This document shows, one piece after another, positions 1 through 9,639 of a stretch of 64,000 nucleotides of DNA. A program made the translations under genes and the position numbers. How positions within the stretch are numbered: the first letter of the stretch is position 1; every line of letters starts with the position of its first letter. The notes below the pieces were generated by a model. That model made no database searches and was not told the DNA's origin. It was given only the letters and a program-made list of their open reading frames with translations. The stretch is from Heterohyrax brucei. Taxonomy: Eukaryota; Chordata; Mammalia; Hyracoidea; Procaviidae. The stretch lies in NCBI GenBank assembly GCA_028571685.1, contig CM053142.1, positions 132,486,796-132,550,795 of the forward strand, in the 5' to 3' direction.

Positions 1-275
1 AAATATCGATGTTGGACATCTTTAAGGCAAAAAAATAAACCTCAGTATCAGTTGCGTGTTTTATATGAAAGTTAAAGTAAATCGTGGGGTTAAACATAAA
101 ATTAAGAATACAAAACTTGTAGGAAAAAACATAGGAGAAAATCTTTGCCATCTAGAGCTAGGCAGAAAGTTCTGAGACTTAACATCAAAAACACAAAGCT
201 ACATATCTGACAAAGGATTAGTACCTAGAATATATAGAGAACTCTCACGTTACAACAGTTAAAAAAAAATCAACT
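1..275 (+). mobile_element. L1 LINE fragment, 3' ORF2 region (part 1 of 3)
   Basis: The stretch around 205-255 (ACAAAGGATTAGTACCTAGA, then AGAGAACTC) is the familiar late-ORF2 segment of mammalian L1, sense strand. It continues collinearly at 1428-1680 and 2867-3295, so the three blocks are one L1 broken by later insertions. Confidence 0.75.
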
Positions 276-1427
276 TGAATTGAGTATGGTGCAGTAAGTT
301 GCTTTTATATGGCTTTTATAGGCATGGTCTTCTAACTCACCTAAAGTGATTGACTGGCCACAGTCTGTTAGTATGCAAATTGAGTGACTTGCAGTCCACT
401 GAGGGGATTGGTCAGTTCGTGGTCCTCATGAGAGGGCCATACCTTGAAATTGACAAGGAGTTTGCTTATAATCAAGGCCAACTATACAGATTAGGGAGGA
501 CCTCACTACCATCAAAAGAAGTGTGTAGTGGAGTGCATGCTTTGGACCAAAGACCTAGTGCTACCGTGCTGATAACCTGCTAGACTCAGAAGGAAGAGCT
601 GTAACACTAAAGACAGTGTAAGACAGTGAGAAAGAGCGGTGGTGGATTTGCCTGCCCACAGAATGAGGTGGGCTTGACGGCCCACAAATTATCGGCTGAG
701 TACCTTCAAGCAGGGGGTTTGCTGGCAGAGCTAAAAGAGTTGTGATGCTTGTGCAGGATGGAGACCTCAGTGTGCCCTGTGCAGGACTCTCTTACAGTAG
801 GGCAGAGCTGGATGCCTGTGGGCAGGCAGCTTGCCAGCAGAGTTAGAACAGCTGTAATGCATGTGCAGGGCAAGAGAGGCCTGAGTGTGCCCTGGCAGGG
901 GTTGCTTACCTCGCACCATGGGCAGTGGGGGTCTGGGTAGCATGGTGGCAGGAGAGCCCCACAAGCCTGGGTAGTATGGCAGGAGCTGGTGGCAGAGGCC
1001 TGGGAGATTTATGTAGGGGTCTTCTGCTGGTAAGGCAAAGACCAGCAGCACAGCAGAAGCCTTGGAAGTCCTGTTGGGTCCCTGGGCAGTGAAGTGATAG
1101 CCAAACACAGTGGCATTGTGAACACAGCATCTGACCTGAATCACAGTATGCCTGTCCAGACACATAAGAGTGGACAGGGGTAATTGGGGGAAGAGTAAGC
1201 AGCTCCCTTTTTGGAAACTTTTGACTCTTTTCCATAAGTAATGATAATGACTTTCACATTGCCAACAACTGTGTAAAGTGTACTGTGTGTCTAGTTTGAT
1301 CACAGATGAACGTAGCTCCTGTGGAATGGTAGATCCCAGGGTCTATATGTGCCTCATTCCTAGTACTCTGTGCTGGCCGGAAGTTTCAGGTGCAGAGTGT
1401 GTGCTTGTGTAATGCGAACAGAGCATA
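276..1427. mobile_element. Unclassified 1.15 kb insertion inside the L1, with internal tandem repeat
   Basis: This block interrupts the L1 and is richer in G and C than its surroundings. It contains two tandem copies of a roughly 110 bp unit, about 710-815 and 818-930, sharing segments such as AGTGTGCCCTG. Apparent open frames of 60-180 codons are antisense or fall within the repeat and show no known domain. It could be an LTR or an internal part of an endogenous retrovirus; I cannot name a family, and its exact ends are uncertain. Confidence 0.5.
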
Positions 1428-1680
1428 TTATAATGAGCAAAAGACACAAAGGGACATTCTGCCAAAGGGGATATTCAGATGGCAAATAAGTGTATGTAAA
1501 GCTAATTAATTTTATTAGTGGTTGGGAAAATCCAAATTAAAATCAGGATGAGAGAACTCTACACACCTATTAGCATGGCTAAAATGAAAACTAGGGACAA
1601 CACCAAATGCTGGCAAGACTGTAAAGACACTGAATCACTTGTACAATGTTAGTGGAAATGACTTGGTAGCACTTCTGCCA
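1428..1680 (+). mobile_element. L1 LINE fragment (part 2 of 3)
   Basis: Recognised by AATGAGCAAAAGACACAAAG, the GATATTCAGATGGCAAATAA segment and CACACCTATTAGCATGGCTA, in the same order as at the end of L1 ORF2. It stops where the RTE element at 1686 begins. Confidence 0.8.
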
Positions 1681-1685
1681 TGTTC

Positions 1686-2700
1686 TTGTTGTTAGGTGTT
1701 ACTGAGTGAATTTTGACTCACAGCAACCCCCTGTACAACAGAATGAAACACTGCCTGGTCCTGCACTATCCTAAACAGTCATTGCTATGTTTGAGCCCAT
1801 TGTTGTAGCCAGTGTTTCAGTCCATCTTGCTGAGGATTTTCCACCTTTTTGCTGAGCCTCTACAATATCAAGCATGATATCCTTCTCTAGGGACCCATCC
1901 CTCCTGATAACACAACCAAAGTATGTGAGGCTTATCTTTGCCATTCTTCTACGGAGCGTTCTGGCTGTATGTACTTCTTCCAAGACAGATTTGTTCTTCT
2001 GGCAGTCCATGGTGTATTCAGTATTCTTTGTCAACACTGTAATTCAAAGGTATCAGTTCTTTGGTCTTCTTTATTCATTGTCCAGCTTTTGAATGTGTGT
2101 CAGGCAGTCGAAAGCACCATGCTTGGGTGAGGTGTATTGTAGTCCTCAAAGTGATGTCTTGGTTTTTTAACACTTAAACAGACCTTTTGTAGCAGATTTG
2201 CCCAGCTCAATATATCATTTGGTTTCTTGAGTGTTGCTTTCATGGGCATTGATTGTAGATCCAAGTAAAATGATGTCCTTAACAAACTCAGTGTTTTCTC
2301 TGATTATCATGATGTTGCTTATTGGTCCGTTTGTGAGGATTTTTGTTGATGTTGAACTGTTATCTGTACAGAAGGCTGTAGTCTCTGATATTAATCAGCA
2401 GTGCTTCAAGTCCTCTTCACTTTCATTAAACTTGTGTCATCTACGTGTTGCAGGTTGTTAATAAGTCCTCACCTAGTCCCGATGCCACATACTTCATGTG
2501 GTCCAGCTGCTTGGATTGTTTGCTCAGTATAGGGTAAAATAGTACAACTCGGGCACATACCTTTTCTAACTTTAAACCACACAGTATTGCCTTACTCTGT
2601 TGGAATGACTGTGTCTTCACCTGTATACAGGTTCTTTATAAGCACAATTAAGTGTTCTGGAATTCTCATTCTTTGTGGTGTTGTCCATAATGTACTGTCT
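1686..2700 (-). mobile_element. RTE (BovB-type) LINE, 3' portion, antisense
   Basis: Reads in reverse as the 3' third of the afrotherian RTE: tail GTTGTTAGGTG at 1689, the MDCQKN-type segment around 2000, and the polymerase motif region near 2430. At the YADD position it reads HVDD, and the frame is broken throughout. It is inserted in the L1. Confidence 0.85.
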
Positions 2701-2712
2701 GTAATTCTACCA

Positions 2713-2866
2713 TAACCCATGGTCTTCAAATGGATTCTGACTCATGGCTACCTTATTGGACATAGTGGAACTGCCCCATAGGGTTTCCAAGGAGTGGCTG
2801 TTGAATTTGAACTGCTGACCTTTTGGTCATCAGCTGAGCTCTTGACTACTGCACCACCAGGGCTCA
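2713..2866 (-). mobile_element. AfroSINE, short form
   Basis: Antisense copy: TTTGAACTGCTGACCTTTTGG is the reverse of the tRNA-like B box and adjacent segment, and CCCCATAGGGTTTCCAAGGA marks the body. It lies between the RTE and the last L1 block. Confidence 0.9.
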
Positions 2867-3295
2867 GTTTCTGCTGTAGGAACCAGAAGTTGTGCTCCTG
2901 GGCATTTATCCCAGAGAAATGAAGACTTATATTCACATAGAAACCTATACAGAAATGCTGATAGGAGCTTTGTTCCTAATAGCTGAAAGTTGGAAACAAC
3001 CCAGAAGTTCTTCAGAGGGTGAATAAAAGTTGATACTTCCATACCTGTGGTATACTACTCTGCAATACAAAGGAACCTACTCTTGATAGCATGTAGCAGT
3101 CTGGAACCTTTACAAATCTTTTTCCAAAGGAAAAGGGCACGGTAAGATGTGATCAGATGAATCAGTGAAGAGCAAGGTTGAGTAAAAGTGAGCTTCAGAA
3201 ATCCGTATTGCATATGATTCCATTTCTGTAACATTATTGAAATGACAAAATTACAGACATGGAAAACAACTTCAAGCTTCATGAGTATAAAGATT
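2867..3295 (+). mobile_element. L1 LINE fragment (part 3 of 3)
   Basis: TTTATCCCAGAGAAATGAAG, GGAAACAACCCAGAAGTTCT and ATATGATTCCATTTCTGTAA follow the order of the L1 3' end. This completes the L1 begun at position 1. Confidence 0.85.
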
Positions 3296-3967
3296 GTATG
3301 GTTTTTTTTTCCCTATGATTGTATCTTGAGCCTATAATGTGTTCTCAGTATGTTTTGTTGGTTAAAGGAATATTGAAATGTGTATGCATTTACACTAGTG
3401 TTTGGTTAGGCCTGAGTGTGTAACTGTGATGGCCTTATTTAATAGAATTTTGTTTTTATTCCTTTAACAGTTTGAAGCTGATGTTCATCATTTCTTTAGG
3501 GTCACTATGAGTTGGAATCGACTTGAGAGCAGTGGGTTTGGGTTTGGTGTGTGATACATTTTCCACATCAATATTATGTGTGATCACTTCAGTATTTTTT
3601 AATGATAGCGTGTTTTATTATGTGAATTAATATGTGTATTATTTTAATTGGCAACCCTGTTACTCTCTCTCTTTAAAATACTTGTTTTAAAGTATTTATA
3701 CTTATCCCTCCTGGGATAGGTTATGATTTGATTTTTTTTAAACAGACCAAGATGAAAGACAAGGTCAAAGGAGTGTATGTATCTTTTTTGAATGAGTTTA
3801 GATCTTGGCATAGTTTACTTAAGAACAACATGTAGTAATTATAGTTAATTTATTCCATTTTTCAAGGGAATTGTTGCATGGCTATATCAGAGGATCCAGA
3901 GGTGTCCTTATATAACAAATGGACTAAAGAGGCCAAAGGGAATGCCCATCTTTTATTTTGTTAAATA
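3296..3967. other. RAB3IP intron with a SINE tail
   Basis: Apart from an AfroSINE 3' end at 3496-3553 (GGGTCACTATGAGTTGGAAT), nothing is assignable. A 29-base purine-rich stretch at 3746-3774 is flanked by AG and GT but has no family support. Confidence 0.5.
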
Positions 3968-4534
3968 TGAGGACTACCAGTTAAGTTCACGAACTCATCC
4001 TACAAAAAGTGCCACACACCTCATTGCTGACTATCACTGTGGTTACCTTCAAAGTACTCTCCTTGGGAAGCTATGCACTGACACCAGTGCCTAGTCCATG
4101 CTTCAAAATAGTATTGGAACTCTTGTTTGGGAATGGCCAGCAGAGCTGTGATCATATTACCTTTGATGTCCTGAATGTCATCAAACTATCTTTCTTTCAA
4201 AATTTCCTTTATCTTTTGGTAAAGAGAAAAAAATTATTGCAGACCAGATCAGGTGAGGAGGGTGTTCTAATACAGCTATTTGTTTACTGGGTAAAAACTC
4301 CCTCACAGGAAACTACACAGTTAAGTTTGCAAACTTGCCACCTTGCCTGTGTGCACAATGGCCATTCTAGGAAAAGTTCCAAAATTGCTTTGAAGGGTGG
4401 ACTAGGTCCTGGTACCAGTGCATAGCTTTCCAAGGGCATCGATTACTTCAAGGGTAACCGTAGTAGTGGCATTCAGCCATGAGATATGTAGTACTTAGAA
4501 CAATTAAGTTTGTGGAATTAATTGTCAGACCTCA
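3968..4534 (-). mobile_element. Foldback mariner-derived element, copy 1
   Basis: Bounded by TA on both sides (3966-3967, 4535-4536), with ends TGAGGACTACC and CAGACCTCA that are inverted. The left 170 bp, read in reverse, encodes a mariner transposase C-terminus (FEAWTRHW, then CIASQGEYFEGN and a stop). The middle encodes, in reverse, the segment with the third catalytic Asp, although frameshifted. The right 190 bp is an inverted second copy of the C-terminal part. The element is therefore largely self-complementary. Confidence 0.8.
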
Positions 4535-5067
4535 TACAGTTAGTCTGCAGAGCAGATTACTGACTCTTAATGTCATCATGTTAATTATTTAGTCCCCAAA
4601 CCCTTGCCAACACTGTATTTTTGGCTTTTAAATTTTTCCAGTAGGTAAAATGATGCCTCGTTCTCCTTTGGATTTCTGTAGTAGCGAATTTGAGCATCTT
4701 CTGTCACAGGTCCATATCAAGCCATTGAAAACCTGGTGTGAACAGTTTAGTGAGTGTTGGTCCTGGAGTCTTTGGAGGGTTAACTGTCCAAAAGTAAAAG
4801 ACATATACATGTGTATAGCAGAATCATCCCTAGTTAAAAGTTTTAAAATACTTATTCAGGTAGTACTAAATCTAAATAGCTTTCTCTTGTTTGGGTTGCT
4901 AATATGGTTGTTAGATGAGACATGATGGTGACTCATGGGAACGCTGATTTTCAAATTAATTGATGCCAGAAATGATGTAGTTATTGAGCTTTTTGGTCTT
5001 CTGGATGTTGGTGCTGAAGAGCAGCGTTCAGTGGAATTCTGAGGCAGAACTTGAGCTTTCTTGTGGT
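4535..5067. other. Unassigned RAB3IP intron
   Basis: AT-rich intron without a repeat or coding signal that I can name. Confidence 0.4.
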
Positions 5068-7170
5068 TACGTAGGTGCCATTGAGTGGGTTCTGACTTGT
5101 AATCCTGTGTACACTAGAAGGAAACACTTCTGTGTCAAGCACTAGCATTACAATTGTTATGCTTGAGCCCATTATTGTGCCCAGTGAGTCAGTCCATCTC
5201 ACTGAAGGTCTTCCTTGTTATTGCTGACCCTCCACTTTACCAAGCGTGATGTCATTCTTTAGGGACTGATCCCTCCGAATACATATCCAAAGTAAGTGAG
5301 GCATAGTCTTGCCATCTTTGCTTCTAAGAAGCATTCTGGTTGTATTCCTTCCAAGACAGATTTGTTTGTTCTTGTGGCAGTCCATGGTATATTCAGTATT
5401 CTTTGCCAACACTGCAATTCAGAGGCATTAATTCTTTGGACTTATTCATCATCCAGCTTTCACGTGAATATGAGGCAACTGATAACAACGTGGCTTGATT
5501 TGGGCACCCCTTAGTTTTCAAAGTGGCATCTTTTCAACACTTTTAAAGAAGTCTTTAGCAGCAGGTTTGCCCATTGCAGTACATCTTTTAATTTCTTGAA
5601 TGCTACTTGATTGTGGATCCAAGTAAAATGAAATCCTTGAGAACTTCAGTCCTTTTGGTTTGTTATGTTGCTTATTGGTCCAGTTGTGAGGATTTTTACT
5701 TTCTTTATGTAGAGGTAGAATCCACACGGAAGGCTGTGGTCTTTGATCTTTACCAGTAGGTGCTTCAGGTCCACTTCACTTTCAGCAAGCAAGGTTGTGT
5801 CATCTGCGTAACACAAGTTTTTAATGAGTCTTCTTCCATTCCTGGTTTCCTGTTTTCATAGAGTTAAGCTTCTCAGATTATTTGCTTAATATACAGATTG
5901 AATATGGTTATGAAGATATAATCCTGATGCACTCTTTTCCTAGTTTTAAACCACACAGTATCCCCTTGTTCTGTGCAAACAACTGTATCTTGATCTATGT
6001 ACAGTTTCCTCATAAGCACAATTATATGTTCTGGAATTCTCAATTTTTGTATAATCCATACAATTGAATGCTTTTGCATAGTCAATAAAACACAGATAAA
6101 CATATTCCTGATATCCTCTGCTTTCAGCCAAGATCTGTCTGACATCAGTGTTGGCATCCTTAGTTTCACGTCTTCTTATGAGCCTGGCTTGCCTTTCGGG
6201 CAGTTTCTTGTCAATACATTGTTGCAGCGGCTTTTGAATGATCTTCACCTCAATTTTACAGGGATATGATATTAGTGATACTGTTTGATAATTTCTGCAT
6301 TTGGTTGGATAACCTTTCTTGGGAGTAGGCATAAATGTGGATCTCTTCCAGTTGGTTGGCCAGGTAGGTTGGCAAGACAAATGAGTGCTTCCAGTGCTGC
6401 ATTCAATTGCTGAAACATCTCAGTCAATATTCTGTCAATTCCTACAGCTTTTATTTATTTATTTATTTTGCCAATTCCTTCATTATAGCTTGGACTTCTT
6501 CCTTCAGTACCATTAGGTCATGATCCTATGCTACCTCCTAAAATGGTTGAATGTCAACCAATTCTTTTGGTGTGATGACTCCCTGTATTCCTTCTGTTTT
6601 CTTTTGATGGTTCTTGCATCATTTAATACTATCCCCATAGAATCCTTTCATGTTGCAGCTTAAAGTTTGAATTGTTTCTTTAGTTCTTTCAGCTTGGAAA
6701 TGCTGAGCATATTCTTCCTTTTTGCATTCTACCTCCAGGTCTTTACACATGCCATTATTTTATTTTATTTTCTTGAGTCACCCTTCAAAATCTTCAATTC
6801 TTTTACTTCATCATTTCTTTCTTTTGCTTTAGCTACTCGATGTTCCAGAGCAAGTTTCTGAGTCCATTCTGACATCCACTTTGGTCTTTTCTTTCTTGTT
6901 TTCTTAATGAACTGTTGTTTTCTTTATGTGTGATATCTTTGATCTCATTCCACAAGTTGTCTAGTCTTTGATCATTAGTGTTCAGTGCATCAAATCTGTT
7001 CTTGAGATAGTCTCTAAATTCAGGTGGGATACACTCAAGGTTGTGCTTTGATTGTCATGGACTTGTTCTAATTTTCTTCTGTTTCAGTTTGGGCTGGGCA
7101 TATGAGCAATTGATAGTTTCTTCCACAGTCAGGCCCAGACGTTGTTCTTGCATAGTACTTCTTTGTTAAA
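5068..7170 (-). mobile_element. RTE LINE, 2.1 kb, antisense, with reverse transcriptase remnant
   Basis: Reads in reverse through much of the RTE polyprotein: the PTPKKG...YQTVSLI segment and FIDYAKAF of the reverse transcriptase lie in the frame spanning 5946-6380, and the YADD catalytic motif is intact at 5799-5810. Several frameshifts and stops make it non-functional. A (TTTA)n run at about 6447-6468 interrupts it. Similarity fades near 7170. Confidence 0.88.
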
Positions 7171-7839
7171 AGTAGATCCACCCATATTTTTTGGAGCAAA
7201 ATTACTGTGTTGAGGCTTGGGAATTTGCATTTTCAACAAATACCCCTGTTGATTCATAAATTCATTGAACCATGAGACTTAATTCATTAAAGTTTGACTA
7301 CCAGCTGCTTCTTGGAAACCCTAGTTTTTGTAAATAAGATTTCTAAGGTCTTAGATATTTTCAAATTTTAAGTATTCTTAAAGGAGAATGAAATTGTTTG
7401 GAGCATAAAATATAAAATGGCTTGTAGTCAGAGAAAGTTACTCATAAATGCACCTGTACCAAAATCCATGTTCAACTTGACCCTACTATGGCTAAAGATG
7501 TTTGTAAACATTTACTGTGGTTAATACTGCTGTATTCATTCCTTTTCATTTGGAAAATTCATACTTTTTCTAGTATGTAGTCATCACTAATATGGTCCTT
7601 ATCAAAATGCCTGTGAATGTGTTACTCCCCTTTCCCCCTCATTAGGATATGACCTCATGAAAACTGTGAACCAAGTCTCAATTCTTTTCACTGTCTTCAG
7701 CTTGTAAATAAATACCTTACTGTTAGTCGCCCTCAAGATAATCCCTGACTGAGAGAGACCCCAGGTACGGCAGAAAGAATTCATGTCCATTCCTGTGTCA
7801 TCCCCACAGTTGGTTGCAGGTTGGCTCATTGTTGTTTGT
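7171..7839. other. Unassigned RAB3IP intron
   Basis: No gene or recognisable repeat was found. It lies between the RTE and the tRNA-Gly-derived SINE. Confidence 0.4.
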
Positions 7840-8012
7840 CTTAGATTTCCAGGCCTTTCTTCCTAATCTGCTTCTGCAGTTTTGTTGAAACCTGTTTATT
7901 AGCCTCCGCTGACAGGTGGGCGGTGGCTGTGCATGAGGTACATTGGCTAGGAATCAAACTAAGGTCTCCCACATGGAGGGCAAGAGTTCTCCCACTGAAC
8001 CACCAATCCCCC
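7840..8012 (-). mobile_element. tRNA-Gly(GCC)-derived SINE
   Basis: In reverse, 8012-7940 aligns along its whole length with tRNA-Gly(GCC): GGTGGTTCAGTGG near the A box, an anticodon region TTGCCCT that keeps GCC, and GTTTGATTCC at the B box. The acceptor stem no longer pairs fully and a non-tRNA tail follows (GCCACCGCCCACCTGTC), so it is a SINE or retroposed pseudogene, not a working tRNA gene. Confidence 0.75.
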
Positions 8013-8619
8013 AGTGCATTGCTAATGCAGACTTAATGTTTGTGGGAACGAGTTTTGAATTACACTGTTATATATATATAAAAGTATGAGTAAAATTCTA
8101 AAAAGTATAGGAAGAACAAATTTCACTTGCATATATAGGTTGAGTTAGACCATAAAGCATGAAGAAAAAGTGGATATTTGTGTGTAAACATCCCAGATAT
8201 ATGAGATCAAGTAGGAGACTGAATGAGAAATGAATATCCCAGTTCAAGTTTTGCTTTCAGGATGGATCAAGAGGAAGAATTTGACAAGAAACTGAGCACA
8301 TGTTTTAGGGAGCCTTTAATGTTAGGATGAGGTTTAAGCCACTTTGGTAGCTGGTAGGGAAGTGTTTGAGAATTTTGCCTTCATGAATGAATGACATACT
8401 GTTTGAATAGTAGGAAGCATCTCAAGGGGGCAGTTAATTTATTTGGTTTTGCCACCAGGTCCATCGGTTAGTAAGTGCTGAATGCACTTAGTATTTAAAT
8501 TAGTTTATAACTTTTTTAACTTTAGGAGATTTCACAGTGTGAGAGGAATTGCCTATAAGTTTATGCATGTTTGCATTTGCTAATTAACTCAGAGAATTGG
8601 CATATTTACGAGATCTTTC
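8013..8619. other. Unassigned RAB3IP intron
   Basis: Contains a short (TA)n at about 8070-8080. No coding or repeat family was recognised. Confidence 0.4.
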
Positions 8620-9180
8620 TATCCGAGAACAGAATGTGTCTTTCTTCCTATTTGTCCAGGCCTACTCTTTGTGTATGTTGTAGTATTATGAAACTTTCTT
8701 TTCTTCTTGAATGATTTTTGTTCCATATTCTGCCTGGTGTGATAATCTGTGATTGAGATGCCTGTTGTGTTTTGTTTATTTTGCTGTGTTGTATTTTTTA
8801 GTATATTTCTGCCCATCTTTTTATTTTTAATTGGTCTGGCACACTATGTCTCTTGTATAGAGCATAGTGCCAGATTTTGCTTTGTTAGCCAGTCTGAAAA
8901 TCATTTTCTTTTGATAGATGAGTTTTGCTCATTTATATTTATTGGTAAAAGTGCTGTATGTAGGCTGTTTCTGTCATGTAGTTTCCAAATCTGTTTTCTG
9001 TCTCTGTCTGTGTACAGATCTCTTCACTATGTGTTCCCCTTTTCTGTTCTTTTTAGTATTTTGGAAGGTTTGATTTTCATTGTAGTGGCAACCTTTGATC
9101 AAAGATATTTCTGTATGCCTTTAGCCTTTCTTTACATACAGCCTGTGTTCCCTACCATAAGCAATACTAAAATTATCCAG
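8620..9180 (-). mobile_element. Probable L1 LINE fragment, ORF2 endonuclease region, antisense
   Basis: GCCAGTCTG followed by TTTTCTTTTGATAGATGAG and TCATTTATATTTATT resembles the reverse of the L1 ORF2 start region. The open stretch on the + strand at 8749-9183 is the non-coding complement. Divergence is high. Confidence 0.5.
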
Positions 9181-9543
9181 TAATTTTTCACTTTTCCTCT
9201 ATCATTTAACTGTGGCTACATTATTGTAACTAGTAAATAATTTTTAAAGTAAGCATGAAAAAAATGTTGAGTATTTATTGAAATTATATAAACATAATTG
9301 AAGAAATTCTTGGGTAGACCTAAGTATATTCAGATAAAAGTTAAAAGGCAAAAAAGACATCATTTTATTGTTTATTTTCACATGTAATATATATTGCATA
9401 CTTAATCTTTGGATATTGTGATGAAAGAAATGTGAAACCTTTTGTAGTTATTTGGGATTATTTGTAAGTTTAGATTTGCCTAGTGGTCTTCTATGTGGCA
9501 AGTGCTAGATAAGTATTTCAGTGTGCATATCAATTTCTCATAG
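9181..9543. other. Intron upstream of the first visible RAB3IP exon
   Basis: AT-rich, with the branch and acceptor region of exon 9544 at its end. No repeat was recognised. Confidence 0.4.
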
Positions 9544-9639
9544 GAACTGAAGTTAAAAGATGAAGAATGTGAGAGGCTTTCTAAAGTACGAGATCAACTT
9601 GGACAGGAGTTGGAAGAACTGACAGCAAGTTTATTTGAG
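9544..9639 (+). CDS. RAB3IP: RAB3IP exon: Sec2 coiled coil, first half
   Basis: Thirty-two codons, phase 0 at both ends, starting [12 protein letters not shown] and ending ELTASLFE. The heptad pattern and acidic/basic alternation fit the parallel coiled coil of Sec2-domain exchange factors, and LTASLF is part of the Rab-contacting segment. The acceptor is TTTCTCATAG. The donor is GAG|GTTGGT, a weak match to consensus beyond the GT. This is the most upstream RAB3IP exon in the window. Confidence 0.95.

Noticed and set aside
767..1303. 178-codon antisense open frame
   Set aside because: Lies in the unclassified insertion with an internal tandem repeat, overlaps another open frame, and shows no domain or splice support.
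3746..3774. 29-base purine-rich segment with AG before and GTATGT after, resembling a micro-exon
   Set aside because: Not in any RAB3IP isoform that I recall, would shift the frame, and single AG/GT pairs of this quality are frequent in introns.
3779..3812. Similarity to RAB3IP exon 17582 around GAATGAGTTTAGATCTTGG
   Set aside because: About 22 of 27 bases match but no flanking similarity follows and the frame has stops; chance is sufficient.
7940..8012. A working tRNA-Gly gene
   Set aside because: The anticodon region is kept but the acceptor stem and several conserved positions are mutated and a SINE tail follows.
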